Source of the DNA: Deltaproteobacteria bacterium
GTDB lineage: Bacteria; Myxococcota_A; UBA9160; UBA4427
NCBI GenBank assembly: GCA_002719955.1
Contig: PBFW01000025.1
Coordinates: 18,268 to 82,267, forward strand
DNA: 64,000 nt
Direction: 5' to 3'
Shown: one piece after another, positions 1 through 8,759 of the stretch
Position numbering within the stretch: position 1 is the first letter of the stretch
Layout of the letters: each line of letters starts with the position of its first letter
Notes under the pieces: model-generated
What the model was told of the DNA's origin: nothing
Seen by the model: the letters and a program-made list of their open reading frames with translations, nothing else
Databases searched by the model: none
Position numbers and translations under genes: made by a program

Positions 1-1
1 G

Positions 2-916
2 GAGCAAGCGGAAGGTTACGCGGAAAGAATCCGTTCGCTGCTGCCCGAGGATTCGACTTTCGAGCCGCTGATGACACTCTATCTCACGGACGCGATGTCG
101 AGGGAAGAAGTCGAGCGCGCGTCGAAGTCGGCTCAGGTGGCAGCCATCAAGTTCTATCCGAAGGGCGCAACCACGCATTCAGCGCATGGAGTCGACGCGC
201 TGGAGAAGCTCTCGCCGGTTCTCGAGGCTCTCGAAGATCATGACCTGCCGCTTCTTGTTCATGGGGAATCGGTTTCTGTGGAGACGGATATCTTCGACCG
301 AGAACGGCGTTTCCTCGAAGACACACTGGCCCCTCTCGTCTCCCGGCATGAGGGGCTGCGCATCGTTTTCGAACATATCACGACCGCGGAAGCGGCGGCC
401 TTCGTCGAGGAGTCGCCGGCCCGAGTGGGCGCCACGATCACTCCGCAGCACCTGCTCATGAATCGGAACGCGATCTTCGAGGGGGGACTGCGTCCGCACC
501 ATTATTGTCTGCCCGTACTCAAGCGAGAACGGGATCGAGTCGCTCTGGTTCGCGCCGCGACCGGGGGCGATCCGAGTTTTTTCCTCGGAACCGATAGCGC
601 CCCCCACGAACGTGCCGCAAAGGAAGCGCCCTGCGGTTGCGCGGGTATTTTCAGCGCTCCGATTGCGATCGAGTGCTATGCGGAGGCTTTTGCCCGAGCG
701 GGTGCCCTCGGTCGACTCGAAGGATTCGCGAGCCACCACGGGGCCGATTTCTACCGCTTGCCACGCAACCGTGACAGCATCTACCTCGATCGTCTCGATT
801 GGACCGGACCAGATTTTGAGGGAGCGGTCAAGGTGTTCTGGGCGGGTGAGCCGCTTCGCTACCGGATGCGCGAAGCGACTCGAGGTCGCACGGACACCCT
901 CGACGCTGGCTCATAG
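2..916 (+). CDS. pyrC: Dihydroorotase, class II (5' end outside window)
   Basis: Zinc amidohydrolase of pyrimidine synthesis that cyclises N-carbamoyl-aspartate to dihydroorotate. The open frame runs back to base 2 without a stop, so the start lies off the window and the ORF-track ATG at 71 is internal. Visible family motifs are LLVHGE, the metal-ligand stretch FEHITT, ATITPQHLLMNRN, and the active-site block LGTDSAPHERAAKE followed by CGCAG, as in E. coli PyrC. About 304 codons are present of an expected 340-350. It ends in TAG, which shows that TAG is an ordinary stop in this genome. The convergent GNAT gene ends 24 bases further on. Confidence 0.95.
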   Translation, partial: EQAEGYAERIRSLLPEDSTFEPLMTLYLTDAMSREEVERASKSAQVAAIKFYPKGATTHSAHGVDALEKLSPVLEALEDHDLPLLVHGESVSVETDIFDRERRFLEDTLAPLVSRHEGLRIVFEHITTAEAAAFVEESPARVGATITPQHLLMNRNAIFEGGLRPHHYCLPVLKRERDRVALVRAATGGDPSFFLGTDSAPHERAAKEAPCGCAGIFSAPIAIECYAEAFARAGALGRLEGFASHHGADFYRLPRNRDSIYLDRLDWTGPDFEGAVKVFWAGEPLRYRMREATRGRTDTLDAGS

Positions 917-940
917 CGGCTGCGTCGCACTCGGGTCAGG

Positions 941-1408
941 TCAGTCGAGGTCCTTGGACATCGCGCGGTGCTTGATCCCGGCTTCGATAAATTCGTCGCC
1001 TTCGCTCCGGTAACCGAGCCTCTCGTAGAAGGGGACGGCGGCGACCTGGGCATTCAGGCAGATGCGTGAGAGCGCGCGGTTTCGTGCCCGCGACTCGATC
1101 GCTTCCATCAGCAAGCGCCCGAGTCCGAGATGACGTGCGGATTCGAGCACGGCCACTCGTTCGGCCTGCGCGGTCGATCCGATGACGCGCATTCGGGCGG
1201 TCCCGCGGGCGCGTTCATCGGGGCCGGGATGCGTGAGTGCAATGAAGTGTTCCGCGATCTCGTCGAGTCCGTCCCATTCGAGCTCCGCCGGAACGGATTG
1301 TTCCTCGACGAAAACGATTCGGCGGATCTTGCAGCATTCGGCGAACCAAGGAGGATCGATGCCCCGTTCAATGGGAGCGAAGGAGATCCGCTCGATCCGG
1401 GGCTGCAT
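941..1408 (-). CDS. GNAT family N-acetyltransferase (YjcF/ElaA-like)
   Basis: Predicted acyl-CoA-dependent acetyltransferase; the substrate cannot be read from sequence. The acetyl-CoA loop is visible as ESARHLGLGRLLMEAIE, followed by the C-terminal AAVPFYERLGYRSEGDEFIEAGIKH, typical of small YjcF-like GNATs where the last motif ends in an H-x-x-M stretch. I chose the ATG at 1408 (155 aa, the normal family length). The ORF track extends upstream to 1543, but those 45 extra residues are low complexity and have no ribosome binding site. Convergent with pyrC. Confidence 0.8.
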   Translation of the reverse strand: MQPRIERISFAPIERGIDPPWFAECCKIRRIVFVEEQSVPAELEWDGLDEIAEHFIALTHPGPDERARGTARMRVIGSTAQAERVAVLESARHLGLGRLLMEAIESRARNRALSRICLNAQVAAVPFYERLGYRSEGDEFIEAGIKHRAMSKDLD

Positions 1409-1593
1409 CGTCGATCGAGACCTGGCGTCCAGCAACACAGCGAGCCTCCCTGAGATGGGCTTGTCGGTCGATGAGGATGGATCAGCGGGCGCGAAGATCG
1501 TCCCGGGTCTCGGATGCGATGCGGCGTTTGCGAGCGATGCCATTGTACAGAAACCGATGGCCCGAAATGACGCCCTACAGCAAAGACGTCCGT

Positions 1594-1633
1594 AAAAAAG
1601 CAGACGCCCCGGCGTCGGCAGACGTCGGGGCGT
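1594..1633 (-). terminator. Rho-independent terminator (minus strand)
   Basis: A 13-bp stem (ACGCCCCGGCGTC against GACGTCGGGGCGT, one mismatch) closes a 4-base GGCA loop. Read on the minus strand it is followed by CTGCTTTTTT, an ideal U-tract. The plus-strand side has only TTTGACTT. It therefore terminates transcription coming leftwards from about 1640-2000, not transcription of pyrC. Confidence 0.65.
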
Positions 1634-1640
1634 TTGACTT

Positions 1641-1704
1641 GAATGATTCGATCGGTTGCTCAGACCGCCGGCTCAGGGCTCAAGTGAGCCGGACTCGATC
1701 ATTC
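1641..1704. repeat. Imperfect inverted repeat / stem-loop
   Basis: GAATGATT (1641-1648) can pair with GATCATTC (1697-1704) around a perfect inner 8-bp stem CCGGCTCA/TGAGCCGG (1668-1675/1685-1692). On the plus strand it is followed by GGTTTTTCTTCTCTT. In either direction it would fold in RNA. It lies directly in front of the minus-strand terminator, so the two hairpins together look like the structured 3' end of a short transcript. Confidence 0.45.
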
Positions 1705-1727
1705 CGGTTTTTCTTCTCTTGCTCTAG

Positions 1728-1874
1728 CTACTCAATCAAAATTCGTTGTTCTTCTGGAAGAGCGAGCGCCTTGAATCTCGAAGGACTCCTGGCTGAATGG
1801 CTCTCGGGAATCATCATGTCCCGATCCTTCCTTGGAGTATTCTTAAGCAGATTGCGTGCCAATCTCTTCGCCAA
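1728..1874 (-). CDS. Possible small protein (48 aa), not in the ORF track
   Basis: Not recognised. A minus-strand frame opens at a TTG (1874) and reads LAKRLARNLLKNTPRKD, then a polar segment and EEQRILIE, ending in TAG. The product would be a basic, Lys/Arg-rich 48-aa protein. Support comes from context rather than homology: a perfect TATAAT lies about 120 bases upstream on the same strand, and a strong terminator lies about 95 bases downstream. No clear Shine-Dalgarno is visible; another in-frame TTG is at 1886. It could instead be part of a non-coding RNA. Confidence 0.3.
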   Translation of the reverse strand: MAKRLARNLLKNTPRKDRDMMIPESHSARSPSRFKALALPEEQRILIE

Positions 1875-1991
1875 ATAAGAAGCCAAATGACTACAGGGAG
1901 TTGCGGGCGAATCGGCGATCCATTGGCCACCGATCGAATCCGATGGAGTGGTGCGTTCTGCTCCACTCGAGCCACTGGGCCGATTGAGGAC

Positions 1992-2020
1992 ATTATAAGT
2001 AACGGTTTTATTACAGGAAA
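1992..2020 (-). promoter_or_regulatory. Candidate promoter for the small minus-strand unit
   Basis: The minus strand carries a perfect TATAAT (bases 1992-1997 of the plus strand read in reverse) in an unusually AT-rich stretch for this genome. The -35 region (TTTCCT at about 17 bases) is poor. A transcript starting near 1985 would include the small ORF and stop at the terminator at 1594-1633, giving an RNA of about 390 bases. Confidence 0.4.
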
Positions 2021-2464
2021 ATATATTTCATCGGAGAGTGGTGTGATTCGCACCGCCGGAGTATTTTGCACCACAGAATTGATGCCCCCATGGGGGTTTC
2101 TTTCTTTGGAGCCCAGAATCAGGCGGGCGGATGAGAAAATCGATCGCGCGGGCTCGTTGCTGCCTCCGTTTGCCCGCCGCTCCAAGGGGGCCCCGTGTGC
2201 CTGGCATCCGAACTCGACCCGCCGGGGGGCACGGCCGGCCGATCGGTCCGGGATCGGCGAGAGCAGGGACGCCTCGTCATGGCGACCCGTCGGCGGACCG
2301 TGCCCGCCTGGATCTCGCGACCGGGTGATCCTTTCGGCGGCCTTCGGGATGAGCCACCGGTCGAGTTTCGGGGAGCGCCGCGACCGATCGCGCTTCTCGA
2401 TGGCCGAGCTGATCGGGAATGAGTCGGGACGTGATAGCCTGCCGCCAAGGGCGCTGATTCGGCA
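2021..2464. other. Intergenic stretch, no gene recognised
   Basis: Long frames exist on both strands here (for example 1797-2489 plus and 1814-2470 minus), but they are mutual shadows rich in Arg, Ser and Pro with no domain. The only structural feature is CCCCCATGGGGG followed by TTTCTTTCTTT near 2085-2108, a weak terminator-like hairpin on the plus strand. I see nothing else. Confidence 0.4.
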
Positions 2465-4429
2465 ATGCATGGGGCGGACCGGGTTGTAATGAAAAAGGGC
2501 GAGTCACAGAACGAGGCGCGCAAGGGCGGAGGATGGCTTCGGCTCGTGCTCGTCATGGCGCTGCTCCTGTTCCTCCTGGGCGCGGCCGCGGTCGCCCTTC
2601 GCACCTTCAGCGAGTCGGATGCTGCGAGGGCCGTGCCGATTGCCGACGTTTCGTCAGAGCGGTTGCTTGCTCTCGGAAGCGTCGTTGGGTTCGCGGCCGC
2701 TTATGACACCCACGCCTGGCTCGGGATTCCCTTCGCGAGTCCCCCCGTTGCTTCTCTTCGTTGGCGCGCCGCTCGGCCGGCGGAGGCCTGGGCGGACACC
2801 CTCGACGCGCTCTCTTTCGGATCCCCGTGTCTCCAGTTGGCCGATGGACTCGTCGGCATTCCGGCCGAGGACGACGAGGGTTTCGGGGGTTCCGAAGATT
2901 GCCTCTATTTGAATGTCTGGGCGCCGCGAGCCGAGCCCGAGAGCGTACCGATCGGAGGGGAGCGGCTTCCGGTGATGGTCTGGATCCACGGTGGCGGCCA
3001 TTCCGTTGGGCATGCCGGCTCGCCGATCTATGACGGTGCACGCCTTGCCGGCTCCGAGAGGATCGTCCTGGTGAGTCTCAATTATCGATTGGGTCCACTC
3101 GGATGGTTCTCCCACCCGGCGATACGCGAGACGGCGAGTGATGCGCTCGAGGCCTCGGGCAATTTCGGCACACTCGATCAGATTCGAGCGCTCGAATGGG
3201 TCCAGTCGAATATCGAGGAGTTCGGTGGCGATCCGAATAACGTCACGATCTTCGGAGAGTCCGCCGGCGCGAGGAACGTTTTCTCGCTGCTCCTAGCGGA
3301 GGCTGCGCGTGGGCTCTTCCATCGCGCGATCGCGCAGAGCGGTTCGATGGATTCAGCGAGTCGCGCCGAAGCCGAGAACCCGAGCGGCGCCAACCGATCG
3401 GATCGGCCGCGTAGCACAGCCGACGCCGTGGTTTCACTGCTGGTCGACGCGGGTGTCGTGCCCGACCGTGACGCGGCGCGCGGCTACGCCAGCGAGCTGC
3501 CCGCCGCTGATTTGGCCGAACTCTTGCGAAGCCGTTCCGCGCGTGAAATCCTGAACGCCTATCGAGATCCCGATCGCCCCGGCAGGCTCCGCGTGCCCCA
3601 GCCGATTCGTGATGGTGTCCTTCTGCCGAGCGGCGATTGGGTCGACGCGTTTCGTGTGGGGCATTTCAACCGGGTGCCGATGATCCTGGGTTCGAATCGA
3701 GATGAGATGAAGCTCTACTTCTCTCAGGACGAAGCGCATGTCCGAAAGAGTCTGGGGCTCCTCTACCGGATTCGGGATCTTGATGATTATGGGCGACGGG
3801 CCCGCTATCACAGCGACCTCTGGGCCGTTCGGGCCGTCGCTCGGCCCGCAGCCGCGATCCATGATTCTGGTTGGAGTGAGATCTACGCCTACCGATTCGA
3901 TTGGGATGAATTGCCGAGGGTATTTGGGCAGGACATGTCCGAATTGCTCGGCGCCGCGCATGGATTCGAGCTTCCTTTCCTCTTTGGAAGCTTCGATGTC
4001 GGCGCCCCCCTGCTGAGTCGCCTGCTCTTTCCCCCGGAGACCCTGGCCGATCGTGAGCCCCTGGCGGAGCAGATGATGGGCTACTGGGCCGAGTTCGCGC
4101 GGACGGGTCGCCCAGCCCGGGGCGGGCGTCGGGACGTCCCCGAATGGTTGCGCTGGTCGACGGCGGGGAACGGGGATGCGAATCTGCTCATCCTCGATAG
4201 CGAGGGCGGTGGGGGGATTCGCGTGGCGCAGACGACTCTGTCCCGGGACCACGTGATCGCAGCCGTGGATGCCGAGCCGGAGCTAGGGCAGGCCGAAAAA
4301 TGCGAGATCTTCCTCGATCTCTTCTCCAATCGACCGGATTGGGATCCCGAAGAGTTTCGCCAGATCGGGCGCCGAGGCTGTGCCGGTTTCGGTCCAGAGA
4401 CGATCACCGGCTCTTCGGTCCCGCATTAG
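2465..4429 (+). CDS. Type B carboxylesterase, membrane-anchored
   Basis: Serine hydrolase of the COesterase family (cholinesterase/para-nitrobenzyl-esterase fold), probably outside the inner membrane. An N-terminal hydrophobic segment (LVLVMALLLFLLGAAAVAL, residues 28-46) acts as signal or anchor. The family blocks follow in order: LGIPFASPP, EDCLYLNVWAP, VWIHGGG (oxyanion hole), LVSLNYRLGPLGW, and the nucleophile elbow FGESAGA with Ser about 266. The acid lies in GSNRDE and the histidine in AAHGFELPFLFG, so the triad is complete. 654 aa is longer than the usual 500-550. An ATG at 2489 (starting MKKGES) is an equally plausible start. Substrate unknown. Confidence 0.9.
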   Translation: MHGADRVVMKKGESQNEARKGGGWLRLVLVMALLLFLLGAAAVALRTFSESDAARAVPIADVSSERLLALGSVVGFAAAYDTHAWLGIPFASPPVASLRWRAARPAEAWADTLDALSFGSPCLQLADGLVGIPAEDDEGFGGSEDCLYLNVWAPRAEPESVPIGGERLPVMVWIHGGGHSVGHAGSPIYDGARLAGSERIVLVSLNYRLGPLGWFSHPAIRETASDALEASGNFGTLDQIRALEWVQSNIEEFGGDPNNVTIFGESAGARNVFSLLLAEAARGLFHRAIAQSGSMDSASRAEAENPSGANRSDRPRSTADAVVSLLVDAGVVPDRDAARGYASELPAADLAELLRSRSAREILNAYRDPDRPGRLRVPQPIRDGVLLPSGDWVDAFRVGHFNRVPMILGSNRDEMKLYFSQDEAHVRKSLGLLYRIRDLDDYGRRARYHSDLWAVRAVARPAAAIHDSGWSEIYAYRFDWDELPRVFGQDMSELLGAAHGFELPFLFGSFDVGAPLLSRLLFPPETLADREPLAEQMMGYWAEFARTGRPARGGRRDVPEWLRWSTAGNGDANLLILDSEGGGGIRVAQTTLSRDHVIAAVDAEPELGQAEKCEIFLDLFSNRPDWDPEEFRQIGRRGCAGFGPETITGSSVPH

Positions 4430-4535
4430 CCGGCGGCGCTTCCCACTTCCCCCGGTCCGCCTGTGACGACTTCTTTGGCGCGTGGCTGCCATGGCCTAGA
4501 CTCGCGCGCCCCGACGGGAGGGAGCAGAGGACGAT

Positions 4536-4928
4536 ATGGTTTCGAATCACGATGGCACAGGACGGGGGGGCGCTCCGACGGCCACCGTTCTCGATCGACT
4601 CTTTGAGGTCGTGACGGCGCGTCGTGATCAGCGCCCCGAGGGCAGTTATGTTCGAAGCCTGCTCGACGGCGGTTGGGCGGCGATCGAAGCCAAGGTGCGC
4701 GAAGAGGCCCAGGAAGTGGTCGATGCCGCTCGGGATGAGAGCGATCAGGCATTGGCGCACGAGGCAGCCGATCTGCTCTTCCATCTGTGGGTGATGCTCG
4801 CCTCTCGCGGTCTCGAGCCGGCGGCGGTCTACGCCGAGCTCGAGCGCCGCTTCGGAATCGGTGGCCACGAGGAAAAAACCGCTCGGGCGGCCCGGGGCGC
4901 CGAACAAGGCAAGGACGACGAAGTATGA
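4536..4928 (+). CDS. hisE: Phosphoribosyl-ATP pyrophosphatase
   Basis: Second step of histidine synthesis, hydrolysing PR-ATP to PR-AMP; a MazG-like all-alpha pyrophosphatase. The family signature is EAKVREEAQEVVDAA followed by HEAADLLFHLWVMLASRG, which supplies the metal-binding acidic residues. The N-terminal half has the usual LDRLFEVVTARRDQRPEGSY. The start at 4536 is preceded by GGGAGGGAGCAGAGG. Its TGA overlaps the ATG of hisG by four bases (ATGA), so the two are translationally coupled. It is a stand-alone HisE, not fused to HisI. Confidence 0.93.
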   Translation: MVSNHDGTGRGGAPTATVLDRLFEVVTARRDQRPEGSYVRSLLDGGWAAIEAKVREEAQEVVDAARDESDQALAHEAADLLFHLWVMLASRGLEPAAVYAELERRFGIGGHEEKTARAARGAEQGKDDEV

Positions 4929-5788
4929 TCCCGGATGAACGACTGCGTATCGCGATTCCCTCCAAGGGCCGACTGCGCGAGGCCGCCCTCTCGACCCTCG
5001 AACGTGCGGGACTTCGCTTCAAGGTTTCCGGGCGGCGGCTCTTCTCCGTCTGTTCGGACACGGGCATGCGTATCATCTTCACGAACACGGCGGACATCCC
5101 CGTGCTCGTCGCTGAGGGCGTGGTCGATCTCGGGATTACGGGCAGCGATCAGGTGCTTGAGAAGGGCGTCGACGTCGTCGAGCATCGCCGGCTCGGGTTC
5201 GGGCATTGCCGACTCTCGATCGCCGTGCACAAGGACGCGCCCTATCGCTCGAGTTCGGATCTCGCGGGCAAGGTCATCGGTGCGAAATTCGTGAATCTCG
5301 CGCGGGATTATTTTGAAGCGAAGGGCGTCGAGAACGTCCAGCTCATCGAGATCCAGGGTGCGGTCGAAGTGATGGTTCTGCTGGGCCTGGTCGATGGCAT
5401 CGTCGAAATCGTCGAGACCGGAAATAGTCTCGTCGAGAATGACCTTGTCGAACTCGAACGTGTTCTCGAGGCGGAGGCCGTTCTGATCGGTTCCGCCCAG
5501 CCGCGCGATGCCGAGCTCTCGGGCCAGCTGCTCCGGCGGGTCGATGGCGTGTTGGCCGCGGCGCGTTACACGCTACTCGAGTACAACTGTCCGGTGGATC
5601 GGATCGAGGAAGCCACGCGGATCGCCCCGGGATTCTCCTCGCCGACGGTGGGGCGCCTCCAGGACGGCGCCTGGCTGTCGGTCAAGGTGCTGGTCGAGAA
5701 GTCGAAGACACAGCGGGTCATCGACGCGCTAGAAGGGATCGGCTGCGTTGCGATTCTCGAGACCGAATTGCGCCACGCGCGACTCTGA
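4925..5788 (+). CDS. hisG: ATP phosphoribosyltransferase (long, regulated form)
   Basis: First committed enzyme of histidine synthesis, joining ATP and PRPP. The real start is the ATG at 4925 (RLRIAIPSKGRLREAAL); the track frame from 4787 begins inside hisE. The catalytic bilobal part includes DLGITGSDQVLE and the phosphate-binding stretch LVDGIVEIVETGNSLVEN. A C-terminal ACT-like HisG_C domain of about 75 residues (APGFSSPTVGRLQDGAW to the end) identifies the long hexameric form, which is feedback-inhibited by histidine and needs no HisZ. 287 aa is normal. Other his genes are not in the window. Confidence 0.95.
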   Translation: MIPDERLRIAIPSKGRLREAALSTLERAGLRFKVSGRRLFSVCSDTGMRIIFTNTADIPVLVAEGVVDLGITGSDQVLEKGVDVVEHRRLGFGHCRLSIAVHKDAPYRSSSDLAGKVIGAKFVNLARDYFEAKGVENVQLIEIQGAVEVMVLLGLVDGIVEIVETGNSLVENDLVELERVLEAEAVLIGSAQPRDAELSGQLLRRVDGVLAAARYTLLEYNCPVDRIEEATRIAPGFSSPTVGRLQDGAWLSVKVLVEKSKTQRVIDALEGIGCVAILETELRHARL

Positions 5789-5907
5789 TCCCCGCACCGA
5801 GAACTTCGGGCGCCACGGTTATGTCCAGAAAACGCCGATTCTGATGGCCCGATGACTCGTGGATCTCACAGGCTTTTTTTCGAGTAGGATTTTTCACTCG
5901 GAAATCT

Positions 5908-6429
5908 GTGGAAGACCAGGGAGTGTCTCGGGCAAAGCATGGAGAAGAGGAGAAGAGTTCACCGCCCCTGGAAATTCTTCGTTATGCATTTCTTGAAATG
6001 GCTGATGATGACACCACGCCCGAGAGGGCTGACTCTCTCATATGGATGCCGGATTTGGCCAGGGTTCTCGCCATCGATGATCGTCAGGTGTTTTGCGACT
6101 GGGTGGCGCGCGCTCGACGTCGCGCAGGTCTCGAGGTGATCGAGGCCTGCGATCTACTCTCGGGGTTGTAGCGAGCGGTCGAGGACGCACCGGATCTCGT
6201 CGTTCTCCCGGAGCGCTTTGGCGAGTTCGGCGGTCTCGAGGTCTGCGAAAGCATAGCAAGTGACCCCACAGCTGGAGGCACCCCGATCATCGTGATGGCC
6301 GACGGTGATGCAGCCGCGCGGCGAAGACGCGCGCTGCGCGCTGGAACGCACCACGTGGTTCCGTGCTCCTTGCGGCCCGCTGATCTTTGCGACCTTGTCT
6401 GGGAGTTGCTCGCGACCGGGGGGCCCTGA
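5908..6429 (+). pseudogene. Receiver-domain protein interrupted by in-frame TAG
   Basis: The track shows only an 87-aa ORF ending at the TAG 6169-6171, but the same frame continues without another stop to TGA at 6427-6429. Joined, residues about 50-165 have the layout of a response-regulator receiver: RVLAIDDRQVF (beta1 with the acidic pair), LEVIEACDLLSGL, stop, RAVEDAPDLVVL (beta3), GGLEVCESIASDP, TPIIVMADGD (beta4), ALRAGTHHVV (beta5). The phosphoacceptor Asp position is Pro in VVLPERF and the conserved Lys is Cys, so it was probably already an atypical receiver. About 55 residues precede the domain. Nonsense mutation, readthrough or a base error cannot be told apart here. Confidence 0.6.
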
Positions 6430-6513
6430 ATTTCGCTGATCGAGCGCTCCGCGATGGCCTCTGCGCAGGGCGCATCCCGCTGCTCCGATTGATCGGCGGG
6501 GCTCTTCGCCCCG

Positions 6514-7368
6514 TCAACCCGCGCGCTGGCGCGCGAGACCGATGGCACTTGAAATCACCATCAGACCTCCGATGAGGGTCCATCGATCCGGCTGCTCCCC
6601 AAAGAACAGGGCGCCCCAGGCGACGGCGAATACGACCTGGAGGTAGGAGAGCGCTGTTCCATGCGCAGCGGGGAGTTGCGCGAGTCCGCGCGTCAGGCTG
6701 ACTTGCCCCACCTGGGTCGCCAGCCCTATGCCGAGAAGCAGAAACCACTCGGAGCCCACCGGCCACAGGAAATTCGGAAGCATCGTGGGGATCGCGGCCG
6801 GCAGCGTGACGAGGGGGAAGTAGAAAACGATCACCAGTGGGTCCTCGCGTCGACTGAGTCGGCGAACGACGACGTAGGCCGCGGCGCTGAAGGTCGCTCC
6901 CGCGACGGCGACGATGACCCAGAAGGGATCGAGGGAGGAAACGTCCTCTCCGAAGAAGAGCGCTGGTCTTGCGACGAGAATGACGCCCACGAGGCTGATC
7001 GCCGTCGCCAGCAGGATCCGGCGCGTGATGGTTTCGCCCAGGAAGACCCCGGCGAAGATCGCTGTGATGGGGGGATACAGGTATTGCAGGACCGTGGCCT
7101 CGGCCAGCGGCAGATGGGTCACCGCGGCGTAAACGCAGGAGAGTCCAGCGAAGCCCAGCCCTCCCCGGATCCACAGCCAGAGTCGGTCTTCGCCCCAGGG
7201 CGACACGCCGGCACGGCGCAGGAGCGACCAGCTGAGAGCGAGGCTCACGATCGCTCGGGCGGCGACGATCTCCTGACTCGGCAATCGCTCGCCCACCAGC
7301 TTCACCAATACGGTCATCGCACTGAAGGCGAGGGCGCTCAACATCATCAAGAGGGCGCCGCGTTGCAT
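6514..7368 (-). CDS. EamA/DMT-family transporter
   Basis: Inner-membrane protein of the drug/metabolite transporter superfamily; substrate unknown. 284 aa with about ten hydrophobic helices in two EamA repeats. The first repeat runs from ALLMMLSALAFSAMTVLVKL to AISLVGVILVARPALFF; the second starts at VIVAVAGATFSAAAYVVVRRL and ends at IGGLMVISSAIGLARQRAG. Each repeat has the family E/P-containing helix (LAEATVLQYLYPPITAIFAG; ALSYLQVVFAVAWGALFFGE). It is transcribed away from the downstream M20 peptidase with about 100 bases between their starts. Confidence 0.88.
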   Translation of the reverse strand: MQRGALLMMLSALAFSAMTVLVKLVGERLPSQEIVAARAIVSLALSWSLLRRAGVSPWGEDRLWLWIRGGLGFAGLSCVYAAVTHLPLAEATVLQYLYPPITAIFAGVFLGETITRRILLATAISLVGVILVARPALFFGEDVSSLDPFWVIVAVAGATFSAAAYVVVRRLSRREDPLVIVFYFPLVTLPAAIPTMLPNFLWPVGSEWFLLLGIGLATQVGQVSLTRGLAQLPAAHGTALSYLQVVFAVAWGALFFGEQPDRWTLIGGLMVISSAIGLARQRAG

Positions 7369-7468
7369 GGAATTCCCTCTCTTCGCCGAGCTTGGGCGTG
7401 GCCGATCTTGTCACGCTTTGGCCGGGTCCGCCCACCATCGGTAGACTTGCCGATCGGAGCCCCACTCG

Positions 7469-8632
7469 ATGACCGATCTCTCTAAAAGTATTCGACACCT
7501 GCGTGATCTGGTCGCGATTCCCTCGGTGAACCCGATGGGGCGCGAGGATCTCCCACCGGAAATCGTGGGGGAGCAGGCGGTCGCCGAACACGTTGCGGCG
7601 GAGCTGTGCCGGCTCGGGATGGATGCAGCGTTGATTGGCCGTGATGGGCGCACAAGCGTCGTGGCGGAAGCGTGCGTCTCGACTGCGACCGAGACGCTGC
7701 TCATTGCGAGCCACCTCGACACCGTCCCCGTCGACGGCATGGAAATCGACCCCTTTGATCCGGTGATCGAGGGGGATCATCTACTCGGGCGCGGTTCGTG
7801 TGATACGAAAGCGGGAATGGCGGCTCTTCTCGAAGCCCTGGAGCGCGTCCTCGAGCGCGGCCGTTTAAAGCGCAATCTGCTCATCGTCGGGGAAGCGGAT
7901 GAGGAACTCGGCAGTCGGGGTGTCTCCGACGTGTTGGCTCATCTCGGTGATGGCCGACCGGATTGGGTGTTGGCGACGGAGCCCACGGACCTACGTCTCA
8001 TCAACGCCCACAAGGGCGTCATCCACTCTCGGATCTGCGCACGCGGACGCGCCTGCCACAGCTCCGATCCGGCCTCCGGCCGGAATGCCATCGTCCTGCT
8101 CGCAAAGGCGATCCTTGCGATCGAGCAGAGTGCTTCGGTCTTCGCCCATCGCCCCCATCCCCAGCTCGGGCTGGCGACGCTCTCCATCGGCATCGTGCGC
8201 GGCGGCCAGGCACCCAATACCGTGCCCGACGAGGCGTTGATCTGGGTCGATCGTCGAACCTTGCCGGACGAGACGCCAGAGATCGTGCGTGCGCAGCTCG
8301 AGGAGACCCTCGTGCAGGCCGGGGTCGCGGCCGAGGTCTTCGTCGAGAGCTGCAGCGAAGAGAAGCCGCCACTCCTGTCCGACCCCGATGGTTCCGCCGT
8401 GCGGTCGGTCGCCGAAGCCCTCGGGTCCGTCGGCCTGCCCGGGGGGTGTGGGCAGGTCGCCTTCGGAACCGATGCGGGCGTGTTCGCACGCGCGGGGGTA
8501 CCGGGGGTCGTGCTAGGCCCGGGTTCGATCGCGGTCGCTCATACTTCGCGGGAATTCGTCCCGATGGGCCAGGTCGAGACCATGGTGCGGATCTTCGAAC
8601 GACTGCTCGAGTCCGAGGGCGCGGGTTGCTGA
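7469..8632 (+). CDS. M20 family deacylase/peptidase (ArgE/DapE/ACY1-like)
   Basis: Two-zinc amidohydrolase that removes acyl or aminoacyl groups; the exact substrate cannot be set from sequence. Metal and catalytic motifs are complete: SHLDTVPV (first His and catalytic Asp), GRGSCDTKAGMAA (bridging Asp), GEADEELGS (general-base Glu plus ligand), LATEPTDLR, the dimerisation lid around RACHSSDPASG, GTDAGVF and the last ligand in IAVAHTSREFVP. 387 aa, normal for ArgE-like enzymes. No arginine or lysine biosynthesis gene lies beside it, so I do not assign argE or dapE. Confidence 0.88.
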   Translation: MTDLSKSIRHLRDLVAIPSVNPMGREDLPPEIVGEQAVAEHVAAELCRLGMDAALIGRDGRTSVVAEACVSTATETLLIASHLDTVPVDGMEIDPFDPVIEGDHLLGRGSCDTKAGMAALLEALERVLERGRLKRNLLIVGEADEELGSRGVSDVLAHLGDGRPDWVLATEPTDLRLINAHKGVIHSRICARGRACHSSDPASGRNAIVLLAKAILAIEQSASVFAHRPHPQLGLATLSIGIVRGGQAPNTVPDEALIWVDRRTLPDETPEIVRAQLEETLVQAGVAAEVFVESCSEEKPPLLSDPDGSAVRSVAEALGSVGLPGGCGQVAFGTDAGVFARAGVPGVVLGPGSIAVAHTSREFVPMGQVETMVRIFERLLESEGAGC

Positions 8633-8759
8633 CGAGCGACTCGGTTCGAAGATCCGTCCGGTTCCCGGTCCGCGCTGGCTATGCGCGAAGTCGCTCAAGC
8701 GAGTCCCGGGGAGGGGTGATGCCCAAGGGGAGCCGGAATCCGCCGGCGGGAGGTGTCGC

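Noticed and set aside
2085-2108. CCCCCATGGGGG hairpin with T-rich tail as a terminator
   Set aside because: The stem can be only four GC pairs with a CATG loop and the tail is broken by C; too weak to annotate as a terminator.
6287-7780. 497-aa minus-strand ORF
   Set aside because: Spans the EamA gene and the start of the M20 gene in other frames, is Arg/Pro-rich and shows no motif; a shadow of GC-rich coding sequence.
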